NCBI RefSeq assembly: GCF_000194155.1
Contig: NZ_GL877878.1
Location: forward strand, 564,032-628,031
Reading direction: 5' to 3'
DNA: 64,000 bases
From: Saccharopolyspora spinosa NRRL 18395
Lineage (GTDB): Bacteria; Actinomycetota; Actinomycetes; Mycobacteriales; Pseudonocardiaceae
Below, piece after piece: positions 37,481 to 46,353 of the stretch (its first letter is position 1; each line of letters opens with the position of its first letter). Made by a program: the position numbers and the translations under genes. The notes beneath the pieces are model-generated. The model made no database searches. It saw only the letters and a program-made list of their open reading frames with translations, and was not told the origin of the DNA.

Positions 37481-38482
37481 TCAGAGGTCGGTGATGTCCC
37501 AGGTGAGGGTGCGTTTTTCGTCCCCGGGGCGGGGCGTCCAGCGCACCGTCGTGAGCTCGGTGGACTCCGGCAGCACGTACACCGTGTGTCCGCCCACGGT
37601 CTCGCCCGGCTGCACGCCGATGCGGTGCGGGGGTCGGGACGACAGCGACACCGGCGCCTTCGACACCGCAGAGCCGTCCTTGGTGATCAGCTCCAGGTAC
37701 AGGTCGGGCAGCGACGCGAACGGCGTCGCCCCGCGGTTGGTCAGCTCGGTGTGCACGACTACCGCGCGCTCGCCGTCCTGCAGTTCGTAGCCTGCGGCGG
37801 TGAACAGGAAGTCGGCCGGGTCCACGACCTCCACGAGGAGGATGGTGATCCGCTCGCCTTCCAGGCCCTCGATGTCCAGCTTGGTGCCCACCTTGCCGCT
37901 GCGCACCGGCTGCTGCTGCGGCCCGGGCTGGGCGCCCGGCCACTGCTGGTCGCCGCGCGCCCACGCGGCCGACCCCGGCGGGCCCCAGACGTTCATCGGG
38001 TTCGGCGGCGCCGGCGGGGCCGCCTGCTGCTGGAAGGACGCCGGCGGCGGACCCTGCGGGGCGAACGGCTGCGGGCCGCTCGGGCCGCCATAAGCAGGTC
38101 CCGGGTAGGCGCCGCTGGGCATCGGGTAGCCGCCGGTCGGCTGCGGGTAGGGCCCGGACTGCTGAGCCGGGTGGGCACCGGTGCCCGGCGCGGGCACCTG
38201 GTACGGCCCGCTGGCCATGCTCTGCTGCGCCGCCCAGTGCTGCGCGGCGGCGACCGCGTTGCGGATGGGTTGCGGATCGCATTCGACGCCGACGATCAGC
38301 GGCAGGCCCGTCGTCGACAGGACAGCAAGACGTGCGGCGACGTCGCGCACATCCATGCCGAGCCGACCGGCGATCTCGGGAACCGCCGCACGGCCCATCT
38401 CGGCGACGACGCTCAGCAGACGCACGTCCACGGGATCAGGGCCAGCCACGTCGTGCCACGCTACCCGCTCGGGTCTTCCCAT
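37481..38482 (-). CDS. Hypothetical protein: winged-helix N terminus, Pro-rich linker, beta C-terminal domain
   Basis: 333 residues from ATG 38482. The first 60 residues look like an AsnC-type winged helix (VRLLSVVAEMGRAAVPEIAG, RLGMDVRDVAARLAVLSTTG). A Pro/Gly/Gln/Tyr-rich linker spans about residues 85-195. The last 130 residues form a beta-rich domain like DUF4352-type Ig-like modules (TILLVEVVDPADFLFTAAGY, VVVHTELTNRGATPFASL). No membrane segment or signal peptide is seen. Family seen in Pseudonocardiaceae as hypothetical; function unknown. The HTH suggests DNA or protein binding. Confidence 0.7.
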   Translation of the reverse strand: MGRPERVAWHDVAGPDPVDVRLLSVVAEMGRAAVPEIAGRLGMDVRDVAARLAVLSTTGLPLIVGVECDPQPIRNAVAAAQHWAAQQSMASGPYQVPAPGTGAHPAQQSGPYPQPTGGYPMPSGAYPGPAYGGPSGPQPFAPQGPPPASFQQQAAPPAPPNPMNVWGPPGSAAWARGDQQWPGAQPGPQQQPVRSGKVGTKLDIEGLEGERITILLVEVVDPADFLFTAAGYELQDGERAVVVHTELTNRGATPFASLPDLYLELITKDGSAVSKAPVSLSSRPPHRIGVQPGETVGGHTVYVLPESTELTTVRWTPRPGDEKRTLTWDITDL

Positions 38483-38667
38483 GCGTAAACGGCACGTGGT
38501 TTTGATCCCGCGCGTCCGGCCGCACCGCGCCCGGGACGGGCGTCGAGTGGCGGGTCACACCAGGTCTTGTGGGAAGCACCGCGCAACGCCGGGGGAATCT
38601 CCGATCGCGTCGGGGACGCGAGTTAGGCTGGCAACTCTCCCAGAACCTGCCGAAGGAGGACTTCCCC

Positions 38668-40404
38668 GTGCCTGTCGACCCCTTCGTTCACCTGCATGTG
38701 CACACTGAGTACTCGATGCTCGACGGTGCGGCGAAGGTGGGGGCGTTGTTCGCCGAAGCCGAACGGTTGGGGATGCCCGCGGTGGGTATTGGCGACCTGG
38801 TGGCGGCCAACGCGCTGTACCGGCCGGGGCCGATGGATGTCAACGCGCACCTCGACTACGCCGACCGCAAGAACGGTCGCAAGGCGATCGAGCCGATCCA
38901 TCCCGATCTCGAGGACGATCTGCGCGACATCCTCGACGAAACCTACGGTTTGATCGTCTACCAAGAGCAGATCATGGCGATCGCGCAGAAGGTCGCCGGT
39001 TACAGCCTCGGCCGAGCGGACATCCTGCGCCGCGCGATGGGCAAGAAGAAAAAGTCGGTCCTGGACCAGGAATTCGAGGGCTTCCAGGCCGGTATGCGGG
39101 CCAACGGCTACCGCGACGAGGCCATCACCAAGCTCTGGGAGACGGTGCTGCCCTTCGCCGGCTACGCGTTCAACAAGTCGCACGCGGCGGGTTATGCCCT
39201 GGTGGCGTATTGGACGGCGTATCTGAAGGCCAACTACCCGGCCGAGTACATGGCCGGGCTGCTGACTTCCAACGGCGACAACAAGGACAAGATGGCGGTC
39301 TACCTCGCCGAATGCCGCCGGATGGGTGTCAAGGTCCTCTCCCCGGACGTCAACGACTCCCGCGACACCTTCGCCGCCGTCGGCTCCGACATCCGCTTCG
39401 GCATGAGCGCGATCCGCAACGTCGGCTCCAACGTCGTCGCCTCGATCGTCACGACCCGCAAGGAAAAGGGCCGCTACACCTCCTTCACCGACTTCCTCGA
39501 CAAATCCGAGATCCTGGCCTGCAACAAGCGGGTCATCGAATCACTGATCAAGGCCGGTGCCTTCGACTCCCTGGGCCACACCCGCATGTCCCTGGTCCAG
39601 CACCACGAAGCCGCCGTCGATGCCGTGATCGGCCTGAAGCGGCAGCAGGCGATGGGACAGTTCGACCTCTTCGGCGCGGACACCTCCGAAGACAGCGCCG
39701 ACGCCTCACCCCTGGCACACCTGCACTTCACCCACGAGGAATGGCCACGCAAACAGCTGCTGTCCTACGAGCGGGAAATGCTGGGCCTCTACGTCTCGGC
39801 CCACCCCCTCGACGGCGCGGAACGACTGCTCGCCCCCTACCAGGACACCGGGATCGCCGACCTCGTCGGCGGCGAACGAGAGTTCGGCAACGGCAAGGAA
39901 CAACTCAAGATCGCCGGCATGATCTCCGGAATCCAACGCCGCATCAACAAAAACGGCCACCCCTGGGCCATCGTCACACTCGAAGACCTCGACGCCAGCG
40001 TAGAGGTGCTGTTCTTCCCGAAGTCCTACGAGATGTTCGCCGACTGCCTGATGGAAGACACCGCGCTCGCAGTCAAAGGCCGCATCAACGAACGCGAAGG
40101 CACGATCAGCGTGTTCGCCTCCGATGCGGTGCCAGTGGACATCTCCGCAGCGGAAACCGACCCGGGCACCGACCCGGCGTTCGTGATCAAGGTGCCGGTG
40201 GGCCGGGTCAACCAGTCCCTGGTGGCGGAGCTGAAGCGGACGCTGCGGGCGCACACGGGAACCACGCCGGTGCAGCTCAAGCTGCAGAGCCCGCGCGGTA
40301 CGACCCGGCTCGCGTTGTCGAGCGACTACTTCGTGTCCACCGAGAACGGCCTGCAAGGCGAGCTGAAGGGCCTGCTCGGCGCAGGCTGCTTCGAGGCGTA
40401 CTGA
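38668..40404 (+). pseudogene. dnaE: DnaE (DNA polymerase III alpha) with a large in-frame internal deletion
   Basis: 578 residues from GTG 38668, behind AAGGAGGA; normal DnaE1 has about 1180. The first 43 residues match the DnaE N terminus (VHLHVHTEYSMLDGAAKVGA, MPAVGIGD). The sequence then jumps to LVAANALYRPGPMDVNAHLD, which belongs near residue 625 of a normal protein. About 580 residues are absent, including almost all of the PHP domain and the polymerase palm with its catalytic aspartates. Retained are the fingers end, the tandem HhH region, the clamp-binding motif GQFDLFG (near residue 330) and the OB domain. The position after lspA-rluD is that of the essential actinobacterial dnaE1, so either another copy exists or the assembly collapsed here. 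Confidence 0.88.
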
Positions 40405-40787
40405 CCCAGACGCGTGAGCGGTTTGGTTGCTGGAGGGGCTGTTTTGGAGGGTTCTGGTTGAAGCGAACGGACCGTTCGTGCCGTCTATCGACGTGAACAG
40501 TCCGTTCGCTTCACCCTGGTTGGTTCTCGCCGTGCGCAGGCGGTCCACCTCGGGTTGGTAGTTGGCGTGGCCGCCGTTGCGGAGTGGACGTTCCGGGGAG
40601 TAGCCCGTTCGGCCACACCGTTTCGAAGGTGGCCATCATGCCCATGTCCTCGTGCCACAGCGTCCGAAAACGCTCACGGCTCTGGTGGAGTGCGTTGGCT
40701 GAGGCGGTTCTCAGATCGGCGTGACAGCTCAATGCGAAAAGGGTTCACTGGAGTCAGGGTCAACGCTGCCGAACGCGAAGGAATCCG
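40405..40787. other. 383-bp gap before the P450 gene
   Basis: The gap holds a hairpin repeat (40459-40513) and no convincing gene. A degenerate half of the GTGAGTG-type hairpin (CGTCCGAAAACGCTCACGGC near 40660) is visible. The P450 promoter should lie in the last 100 bases. Confidence 0.5.
40459..40513. repeat. Dispersed hairpin repeat family 2, copy 2
   Basis: Inverted repeat TGAAGCGAACGGACCGTTC (40459-40477) with 40495-40513, one mismatch; loop region GTGCCGTCTATCGACGT. Both arms and the loop align with the hairpin after ileS (30320-30374), so this is a dispersed element and not an independent terminator. It lies 55 bases after the dnaE stop. Confidence 0.8.
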
Positions 40788-42008
40788 ATGTCCACCACCG
40801 AGGCGCACACCGATCTTCCCGTCTTCGACCACGACTTCGTGCAGAACCTGCACGCCGGGTTCGACCGGATTCGGGCCGCCACGCCCGTCCAGCGCATGGT
40901 CACCAGGCACGGCCTGGAGGTCTGGGTGATCACCCGGTACGACGATGCCCGCGCCGCGCTGGCGGATCCCCGACTGAGCAAGAAGAACGACCGCATGCAG
41001 GAGGTGATCCAGGCGAAGCTGCCGGCGGACGCGGACCGCCGGGAGTTCGTCGACGGGCTGCTCGAGCACATGCTGAACATGGACCCGCCGGACCACACCC
41101 GGCTGCGCAAGCTGGTGGTCAAGGCGTTCAACGCGCGTCGGGTGGAGGGCATGCGCTCGCGCATCGAGGAGATCAGCGCGGGGCTGCTCGATGCGATGGC
41201 CGAGGAGTCCGAAGTGGATCTGCTGGACGCGTTCGCCTTCCCGCTGCCGATCCAGGTGATCTCCGAGCTGCTGGGGGTGGACGAGAGCCGCCGGGACGAT
41301 TTCCGGGCCTGGACCAACGCCCTGGTGGACGCACCGGACGATTCGCAGCAGGCCGCCGTGGCGATGGCCCAGTACCTGGTCCAGCTCATCGAGGCCAAGC
41401 GCCGCGAACCCGCCGACGACCTGCTCACCGGGCTGATCGAGGCCACCGAGGACGAGGACCGGCTCAGCGAGCCGGAACTGATCTCGATGGTGTTCCTGCT
41501 ACTGGTCGCCGGGCACGAGACGACGGTCAACCTGATCGGGAACGGGGTGCTGGCGCTGCTGCGCAACCCCGACCAGTGGGCGGCGCTCGTGGCGGACCCG
41601 GGGCTGGTGCCCGCCGCGGTCGAGGAGATGTTGCGCTTCGACGGCCCGGTGATGCACGGGACGTTCCGGCACACCGCCGAACCCGTCGAGTACGGCGGCG
41701 TGCAGATCCCGGCGGGCGAGATCGTCTGGGTGGGGTTGGCGTCGGCGAACAACGACCCGGACCGCTTCGCCGAGCCGGGGCGCTTCGACATCACCCGCGA
41801 CGCGCACGGGCACCTGGCCTTCGGCCACGGCATCCACTTCTGCCTCGGGGCGCAGCTGGCCCGCCTGGAGGGGCAGATCGCGGTGCGGCACCTGGTCGAA
41901 CGCTTCCCGAACCTCCGCGCGGCCGGTTCGCTGGACGACGTGCAGTGGCGCTTCAGCACGTTGATGCACGGCCTGCAGAGCTTCCCGGTCCGCCCTGGGG
42001 TGCGCTGA
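40788..42008 (+). CDS. Cytochrome P450
   Basis: Soluble bacterial P450 mono-oxygenase, 406 residues from ATG 40788, preceded by GAAGGA. The I-helix oxygen-activating motif is AGHETT (near residue 240), the K-helix ExxR is EMLR, and the heme loop FGHGIHFCLGAQLARLE places the thiolate Cys at about residue 352. Similarity is to the CYP105/107 type of actinobacteria. No ferredoxin, reductase or biosynthetic genes are adjacent, so the substrate is open; electron partners must be encoded elsewhere. Confidence 0.95.
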   Translation: MSTTEAHTDLPVFDHDFVQNLHAGFDRIRAATPVQRMVTRHGLEVWVITRYDDARAALADPRLSKKNDRMQEVIQAKLPADADRREFVDGLLEHMLNMDPPDHTRLRKLVVKAFNARRVEGMRSRIEEISAGLLDAMAEESEVDLLDAFAFPLPIQVISELLGVDESRRDDFRAWTNALVDAPDDSQQAAVAMAQYLVQLIEAKRREPADDLLTGLIEATEDEDRLSEPELISMVFLLLVAGHETTVNLIGNGVLALLRNPDQWAALVADPGLVPAAVEEMLRFDGPVMHGTFRHTAEPVEYGGVQIPAGEIVWVGLASANNDPDRFAEPGRFDITRDAHGHLAFGHGIHFCLGAQLARLEGQIAVRHLVERFPNLRAAGSLDDVQWRFSTLMHGLQSFPVRPGVR

Positions 42009-42009
42009 A

Positions 42010-42027
42010 CTCCTCCTCGAGGAGGAG
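42010..42027. terminator. Perfect 18-base palindrome after the P450 gene
   Basis: CTCCTCCTCGAGGAGGAG directly follows the P450 stop codon (TGA at 42006-42008). It can form a small stem and may act as a weak terminator. Confidence 0.45.
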
Positions 42028-42060
42028 GCTTCGTCCAGGTCTGAGCGGCGACCGTGGTCC

Positions 42061-42300
42061 GATGCGGATCTCGTGGCCGGACCACCGGCTGGTGCTGGAC
42101 GGCGTGTTGGCGCTGCTGGGTCTTCGCGCTGGCGGGCGGCACTTCGCTGGTCGCCGTCCGGGGCGCGGGCCCGCTGCTGTGGTACGGCATCCTCGGGGTT
42201 TCGGCCGGGCTCACCGCGTGCCTGGTGTTCCGGCGGGTCCGGCCGACCGAGGTGTTCGTCGCGGGTGGTCGGTCGCCCTCGCGCTGGCCGCCGTGAAATA
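42061..42300 (+). pseudogene. Frameshifted remnant of a membrane sensor N-terminal region
   Basis: Reading three frames in order gives a continuous hydrophobic protein-like sequence: MRISWPDHRLVLDGVLALLG, then VFALAGGTSLVAVRGAGPLL and WYGILGVSAGLTACLVFRRV, then SVALALAAVKYR. The pattern resembles the N-terminal membrane part of two-component sensor kinases (PDHRLVLDGVLAL). At least two frame changes, near 42117 and 42270, and loss of the kinase domain indicate decay. The assignment to sensor kinase is inference from the motif only. Confidence 0.45.
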
Positions 42301-42332
42301 CCGCATCCGCCGCAGCACCGCGGCGGAACCCA

Positions 42333-44326
42333 TCAGCGCAGCGCGACGATGGTGTAGGGGCCGACCTCGCGCTTGGCGAAGGCGGGCGAGTCGAACACCG
42401 CCGGGTCGAAGTAGACGTCGTAGTCCCGGACGTTCGGCAGCTGTGGGAAGGCGTCGCCCTTCAACTGCAGCACCAGCTTGCCCGACTGGTCCGCCGGGGG
42501 CTCCACATCGGAGTGCGGGCTCACCGGGTTGGTCAGGACGAAGACGTTGGGCGTCTTGAACCGGCTCTTGCGCAGCATGCGCAGCAGCTCGTCGGGGGTC
42601 TTCGCGGTGGTCCACTCCTGGACCTCGGCGGCGCGCTCGTCGTAGTCCGCCAGCGGGTTGGCGTAATGCGGAGTCTCCTGCTGGAAGCCCCAGTACGGCT
42701 GGAAGGACATCAGCTTGTAGTCGGTGGTGAGCAGCACGTTGTCCACCGGCTTGCGGCCGGTCAGTTCGGCTATCGCGCGGATCTCGGCATCCGTCCACGA
42801 GCCGGGCTTGGCCGGGTCGCGCTGCCCCATCGCGTTGTCGCCGGTGGGGTAGTAGTCCGCGTAGGCGCGTTCGACGGACGGCTGCAGCGCCAACCCGATC
42901 GCGCCCTGGTTGATGGTGATCGCGCCGAGCAGCCCGAGCGCGGTGGCGACCATGCTGATCCGCAGCGCGTACCGCGTGTCCAGCTTTTGCCGCAGGTAGC
43001 CGACGAGTTCCAGCAGACCGAAGACGCCGGCGACGGCCAATGTCACGTCGAGGATCACGTTGAGGCGGAACGCGAGCAGCGTGGTCTTGGCGACGAGCGC
43101 CAGCGTCGACAGCACGAACCAGCCGTAGACCGCGAGCACGATACTCAGCATCGAGGCGGCGACCTCGCTGCGCCGGCACCGCAACAGCAGCCACACCAGA
43201 CCGGCCAGGCACAGCACCCCGAACGCGGTGCCTTCCATCATCGGCACCGGCAGGAACGCGCCGTCCTCGGGCAGGTAGTGCTGCGCCGCGCTGCGCGGGT
43301 TGTCCAGCAGGAAGTGGGTGGAGAGCAGGTAGGGCAGCCAGGCCAGCAGCGCGATGACCAGGCTGACGATGCCGATTGGCAGCAGCCGCAAGAACAGTTG
43401 CCGCACCGTCGGCCACAGCCGTTCCCCCTGGTGCACCCGGAATACCCCGGTGATGACCGCCATCAGCACGACCATCAGCACCGCGAACCCGAAGTGCAGG
43501 GTGTAGGTGATGGCCGCGAAACCGACGTAGCCGCCGATGCAGACGAGTGTCCACCGTGGAGCGTGGTCCCGGCGGCGCAGCGCGTGCCAGGCCAGCACGG
43601 CGATCGGTGCCAGCCACGCCGCCGACGGCCAGGCGTAGGGCTCCTCGATGCCGTGCAGCATCCCGGCCAGCCCCGTCGCGACCGCCGCGAGTAGCGCCAG
43701 CCGGCGTCGCACCACACGACGCTCCACAGCGTGAACGCGACGACGGTGGTCACCGCCACCCAGGCCAGCGCGTACGGCTTGTACGCCGCCCAGCCCTCCC
43801 AGCCGATGAGGTTGGCGAACCGGCCGCCCAGCCAGAACCAACCGGCCGGGTAGTAGGGAGCCGTGTCGGCGTAGTTCAGGTCGGCCAGGCCCGGAGTACT
43901 GGCCATCCGGGTCATGTACTGCAGGCGGAACCCGTTGTCCACGGACGAGCCGCCGTAGTAGAACCTGGTGGCCTGCAAGGGGATTGCGAGCGCGAACGTG
44001 CTGAACGCGCTGAGCGCCACCCAGGCGCCGAACAACCGCAGCCAGCGCGGCGAGCGGCGATGTCCGAACGCCAGCAGCAGGAACAGCACGGCCAGCACCA
44101 GCGCACTGCTGATGGCCGCGAGCGCTTCCGGTGCGAAGCTGGGCTCGCTGATGCTCAGCCGGGCGATGCCGAACTGCAGCACCAGGCTCACGACCGCCGC
44201 CACGAACGCGCTGAGCAGCAGCTCGACGACAGTGCTGCGCAGCGGTAGCCGAACGGCCGAATCCCGGCGCGGTTCGTCGATCGGGCTCGGTCCGGTCAAC
44301 AGCGGACTCGGCAGGATTCCCGCCAC
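42333..44326 (-). CDS. aftA: Galactan 5-O-arabinofuranosyltransferase AftA, with a frameshift
   Basis: Transfers the first arabinofuranose from decaprenyl-phosphoryl-arabinose to the galactan of the wall in arabinogalactan-bearing actinobacteria. The start is GTG 44326 behind GAAGGA. The N-terminal third reads one frame (STVVELLLSAFVAAVVSLVL, ATRFYYGGSSVDNGFRLQYM, YADTAPYYPAGWFWLGGRFA) to about 43712; the rest reads another (LALLAAVATGLAGMLHGIEE, then many membrane helices and the soluble C-terminal domain ending in VGPYTIVALR). The shift is at a GG on the minus strand (43712-43713) where GGG would restore the frame, so a sequencing slip or a recent mutation is likely. About 664 residues if corrected. 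Confidence 0.85.
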
Positions 44327-44477
44327 TTCGCGCGTCCTTCGGAGTAGCTGGCATGGGGGCTCGCGCAGGATAGTTGATGTGCGCTGCACCCCCGGCCATC
44401 GGGTGATGCGGGCACGACGCGTTGTAGCGCTAGGGTGACGCAGCAGACGGTTGTGGCGGCCGGTAGGAGGTTGGCGG

Positions 44478-45098
44478 GTGGCGGACAGCCCGGTGGAGCC
44501 CGGCGGCACGCGCGCCGCCCCGGAGCGGATCGAAGCCGCGGCCGGAACCGAGGCGGAACCCGTGGTTCCGCAGCTGGTCGCGCCGCCGCCCCGCGTGGTG
44601 GTCAAGGCCGACCTGCTGCCCGCGGTAAGTGCGGTGTCGCTGATCTCGCTGCTGGGCCTGCCGATCGGCTGGGTGTGGTCGCGGCTGGCGCCCTCGCAGC
44701 AGAGCGTGCTCGGCCCGCAGGGCAGGCTGACCCCGCTGCTGGTGGAGGGCTACCACGGCTTCGACACCATCGCGATCTTCGCGCTGCTCGCCTTCGCCGC
44801 CGGACTGCTGACGTCTTCGGTGCTGTGGTTAGCTCGCAGGCGGCGCGGCCCGGTGCTGCTCATCGCGGGTGCGTTCGGGTCGGTGGTCGCGTCCTGGCTG
44901 GGCGTGCAGCTGGGCGCGTCGTTCGCCGGTGGTCTGTACGCGATACCGGCGAACCCGCAGCTGGGTGACCTGATCACGGTCGCCCCGGAGGTCGGCACCT
45001 ACTGGGTGCTGCTGGTGCAGCCGTTGGCGGTCGCGCTCGGCTACGGCCTCGCCGCCTCCTGGAACGGCCTGGACGACCTCGGCCGCCGCCTCGGCTGA
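44478..45098 (+). CDS. DUF2567 membrane protein
   Basis: 206 residues from GTG 44478; TAGGAGG sits 7 bases upstream and excludes the GTG at 44451. Four membrane segments (AVSLISLLGLPIGWVWSRLA, IAIFALLAFAAGLLTSSVLW, VLLIAGAFGSVVASWLGVQL, TYWVLLVQPLAVALGYGLAA) follow a disordered N terminus of about 45 residues. It matches the DUF2567 family of mycobacteria and relatives, which lies near arabinogalactan genes; here it is divergent from aftA with 150 bases between. Function unknown. Confidence 0.8.
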   Translation: MADSPVEPGGTRAAPERIEAAAGTEAEPVVPQLVAPPPRVVVKADLLPAVSAVSLISLLGLPIGWVWSRLAPSQQSVLGPQGRLTPLLVEGYHGFDTIAIFALLAFAAGLLTSSVLWLARRRRGPVLLIAGAFGSVVASWLGVQLGASFAGGLYAIPANPQLGDLITVAPEVGTYWVLLVQPLAVALGYGLAASWNGLDDLGRRLG

Positions 45099-45119
45099 CA
45101 GGCCGTTAGGGGCCGTGAC

Positions 45120-45228
45120 AGGGGCTGTCCCCGACTGGTCGGGCACAAGTCGGGGATCCCGGAGTCGAGGCGGCCTCTGAGGTTCCGCCACCCGCACGGC
45201 TACCCGCACCGCTACGCGCGACGTGTCG
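45120..45228 (+). repeat. Dispersed repeat family 1, copy C
   Basis: Contains GGGCTGTCCCCGAC, CACAAGTCGGGGATCCCGGA, GGCGGCCTCTGAGGTTCCGC and CACCGCTACGCGCG. The match to the inverted copy D is close over 60 bases. It fills the gap between two convergent genes. Confidence 0.75.
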
Positions 45229-45243
45229 GGCATCCTTCTTCGA

Positions 45244-46239
45244 TCACTTCGGTGCGCCGCGGAAGGACTGGGTGATCTGCTTCAGCGTGTCGACCGGAAC
45301 CGCGTCCGGGACGTTCTGATCGGCTGCGGCGATGAAGACCACCGAGCTCTCGCCGTCGTTGTTGGTGGCGAGCACGCTGACCGCGACCGTTGCGGAGTCG
45401 CAGGGCTCGGGGGATGGCATCGTGATCTGGGCGGTGATCCGGACGGCAGGAACACCGCCCGCGAGCTGAAGCTGCTCCGGCGGGCCCGGCAGGACCACGG
45501 GTGCCTGGCCGGCGCGCGTGTGGGCCACCGCAGCGAACTTCTGCAGCGTTTCGGTGGCCACCGCGGTGTCGTCCGGCCCCCTGCGGGCGGTCGCGCCCGA
45601 GACCGCCCGGTAGCTGGTCGGAGCGCCGGTGCAGAAGCCCTTCTGGTATTCGGCCACGCCGGTCATCGTCACCGGGTCGTCGGGCGGGCCGAAGCCGTGC
45701 ACGCCCTCCGGGTTGGAGTCCAGCTTCCAGTTCGTCGGCACGTCGTAGACCGCGCCCCGCTTCGGCACCGTCACCACCTGCCAGCCGGGCACCAGCGGCG
45801 TCAGCTGCGGGTTGGCCGCCGTCGGCGGCGCGGCGGACGTCGCGCTGGTGGTCGGCTTGGACGGCGTGCTGGTGCGCGTGGGCGGCGGCGGTGCCGCCTG
45901 CGATCCACCGCCGGAGGTGCTGAGCACGACGATCGTGGTGACGATCGCGATCACGGCCACCGAGGCGAGCGCGATCGCCGCGATCATCGGCCCGCGGCTC
46001 TTGCCCGGCGGGGTCGGCGTGGGCTGCACCGGGTAGCCGCTGACCATGCCGGGATAGGGCGCTTGCTGGGGCGGCGGTGGCGGCTGCTGGGGCGGCTGCG
46101 GCTGCTGGGGCTGGGGCTGGGAGAACGCGCCGAAACCCTGGTACTGCATGCCGGGCTGGGGCCCCGATGCGCCGGGCTGCCCGGTGTTCGGATCGTAGTG
46201 CCCGTACTCGTTCGAGCCCCAATTACCAGGTGACGACAT
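45244..46239 (-). CDS. Membrane-anchored hypothetical protein with Pro/Gln-rich N terminus
   Basis: 331 residues from ATG 46239. A Gln/Pro-rich cytoplasmic part of about 80 residues (QPQPQQPQPPQQPPPPPQQ) is followed by one membrane helix (PMIAAIALASVAVIAIVTTI) and a Thr/Ser/Pro-rich spacer. The extracytoplasmic domain of 170 residues starts with LVPGWQVVTVPKRGAVYDVP and contains two Cys that may pair (GFCTGAP and EPCDSATV). This architecture is common in actinobacterial surface proteins of unknown role. The promoter is likely in the 120 bases upstream, which also carry a degenerate repeat. Confidence 0.75.
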   Translation of the reverse strand: MSSPGNWGSNEYGHYDPNTGQPGASGPQPGMQYQGFGAFSQPQPQQPQPPQQPPPPPQQAPYPGMVSGYPVQPTPTPPGKSRGPMIAAIALASVAVIAIVTTIVVLSTSGGGSQAAPPPPTRTSTPSKPTTSATSAAPPTAANPQLTPLVPGWQVVTVPKRGAVYDVPTNWKLDSNPEGVHGFGPPDDPVTMTGVAEYQKGFCTGAPTSYRAVSGATARRGPDDTAVATETLQKFAAVAHTRAGQAPVVLPGPPEQLQLAGGVPAVRITAQITMPSPEPCDSATVAVSVLATNNDGESSVVFIAAADQNVPDAVPVDTLKQITQSFRGAPK

Positions 46240-46283
46240 GCGGAGATCTTATCGATGCCGCAAGACCGCCCAACGCCACGTCT

Positions 46284-46340
46284 TTCGCCTTCGAAGCGGC
46301 GCAGCCGCACGCAGCTCGCACCCGCGCGCGGGACGAGCCG
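46284..46340 (+). repeat. Degenerate left part of repeat family 1, copy F
   Basis: GTCTTTCGCCTTCGAAGCGG followed by CGCAGCCG and GCTCGCACCCGCGCG resembles the left end of copies B, D and E, with several changes. It lies between two minus-strand genes. Confidence 0.4.
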
Positions 46341-46353
46341 TGCATCGTCCTGG

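Noticed and set aside
40788..42008. P450 as part of a secondary-metabolite cluster
   Set aside because: No polyketide, peptide, terpene or RiPP biosynthesis genes and no redox partners are adjacent.
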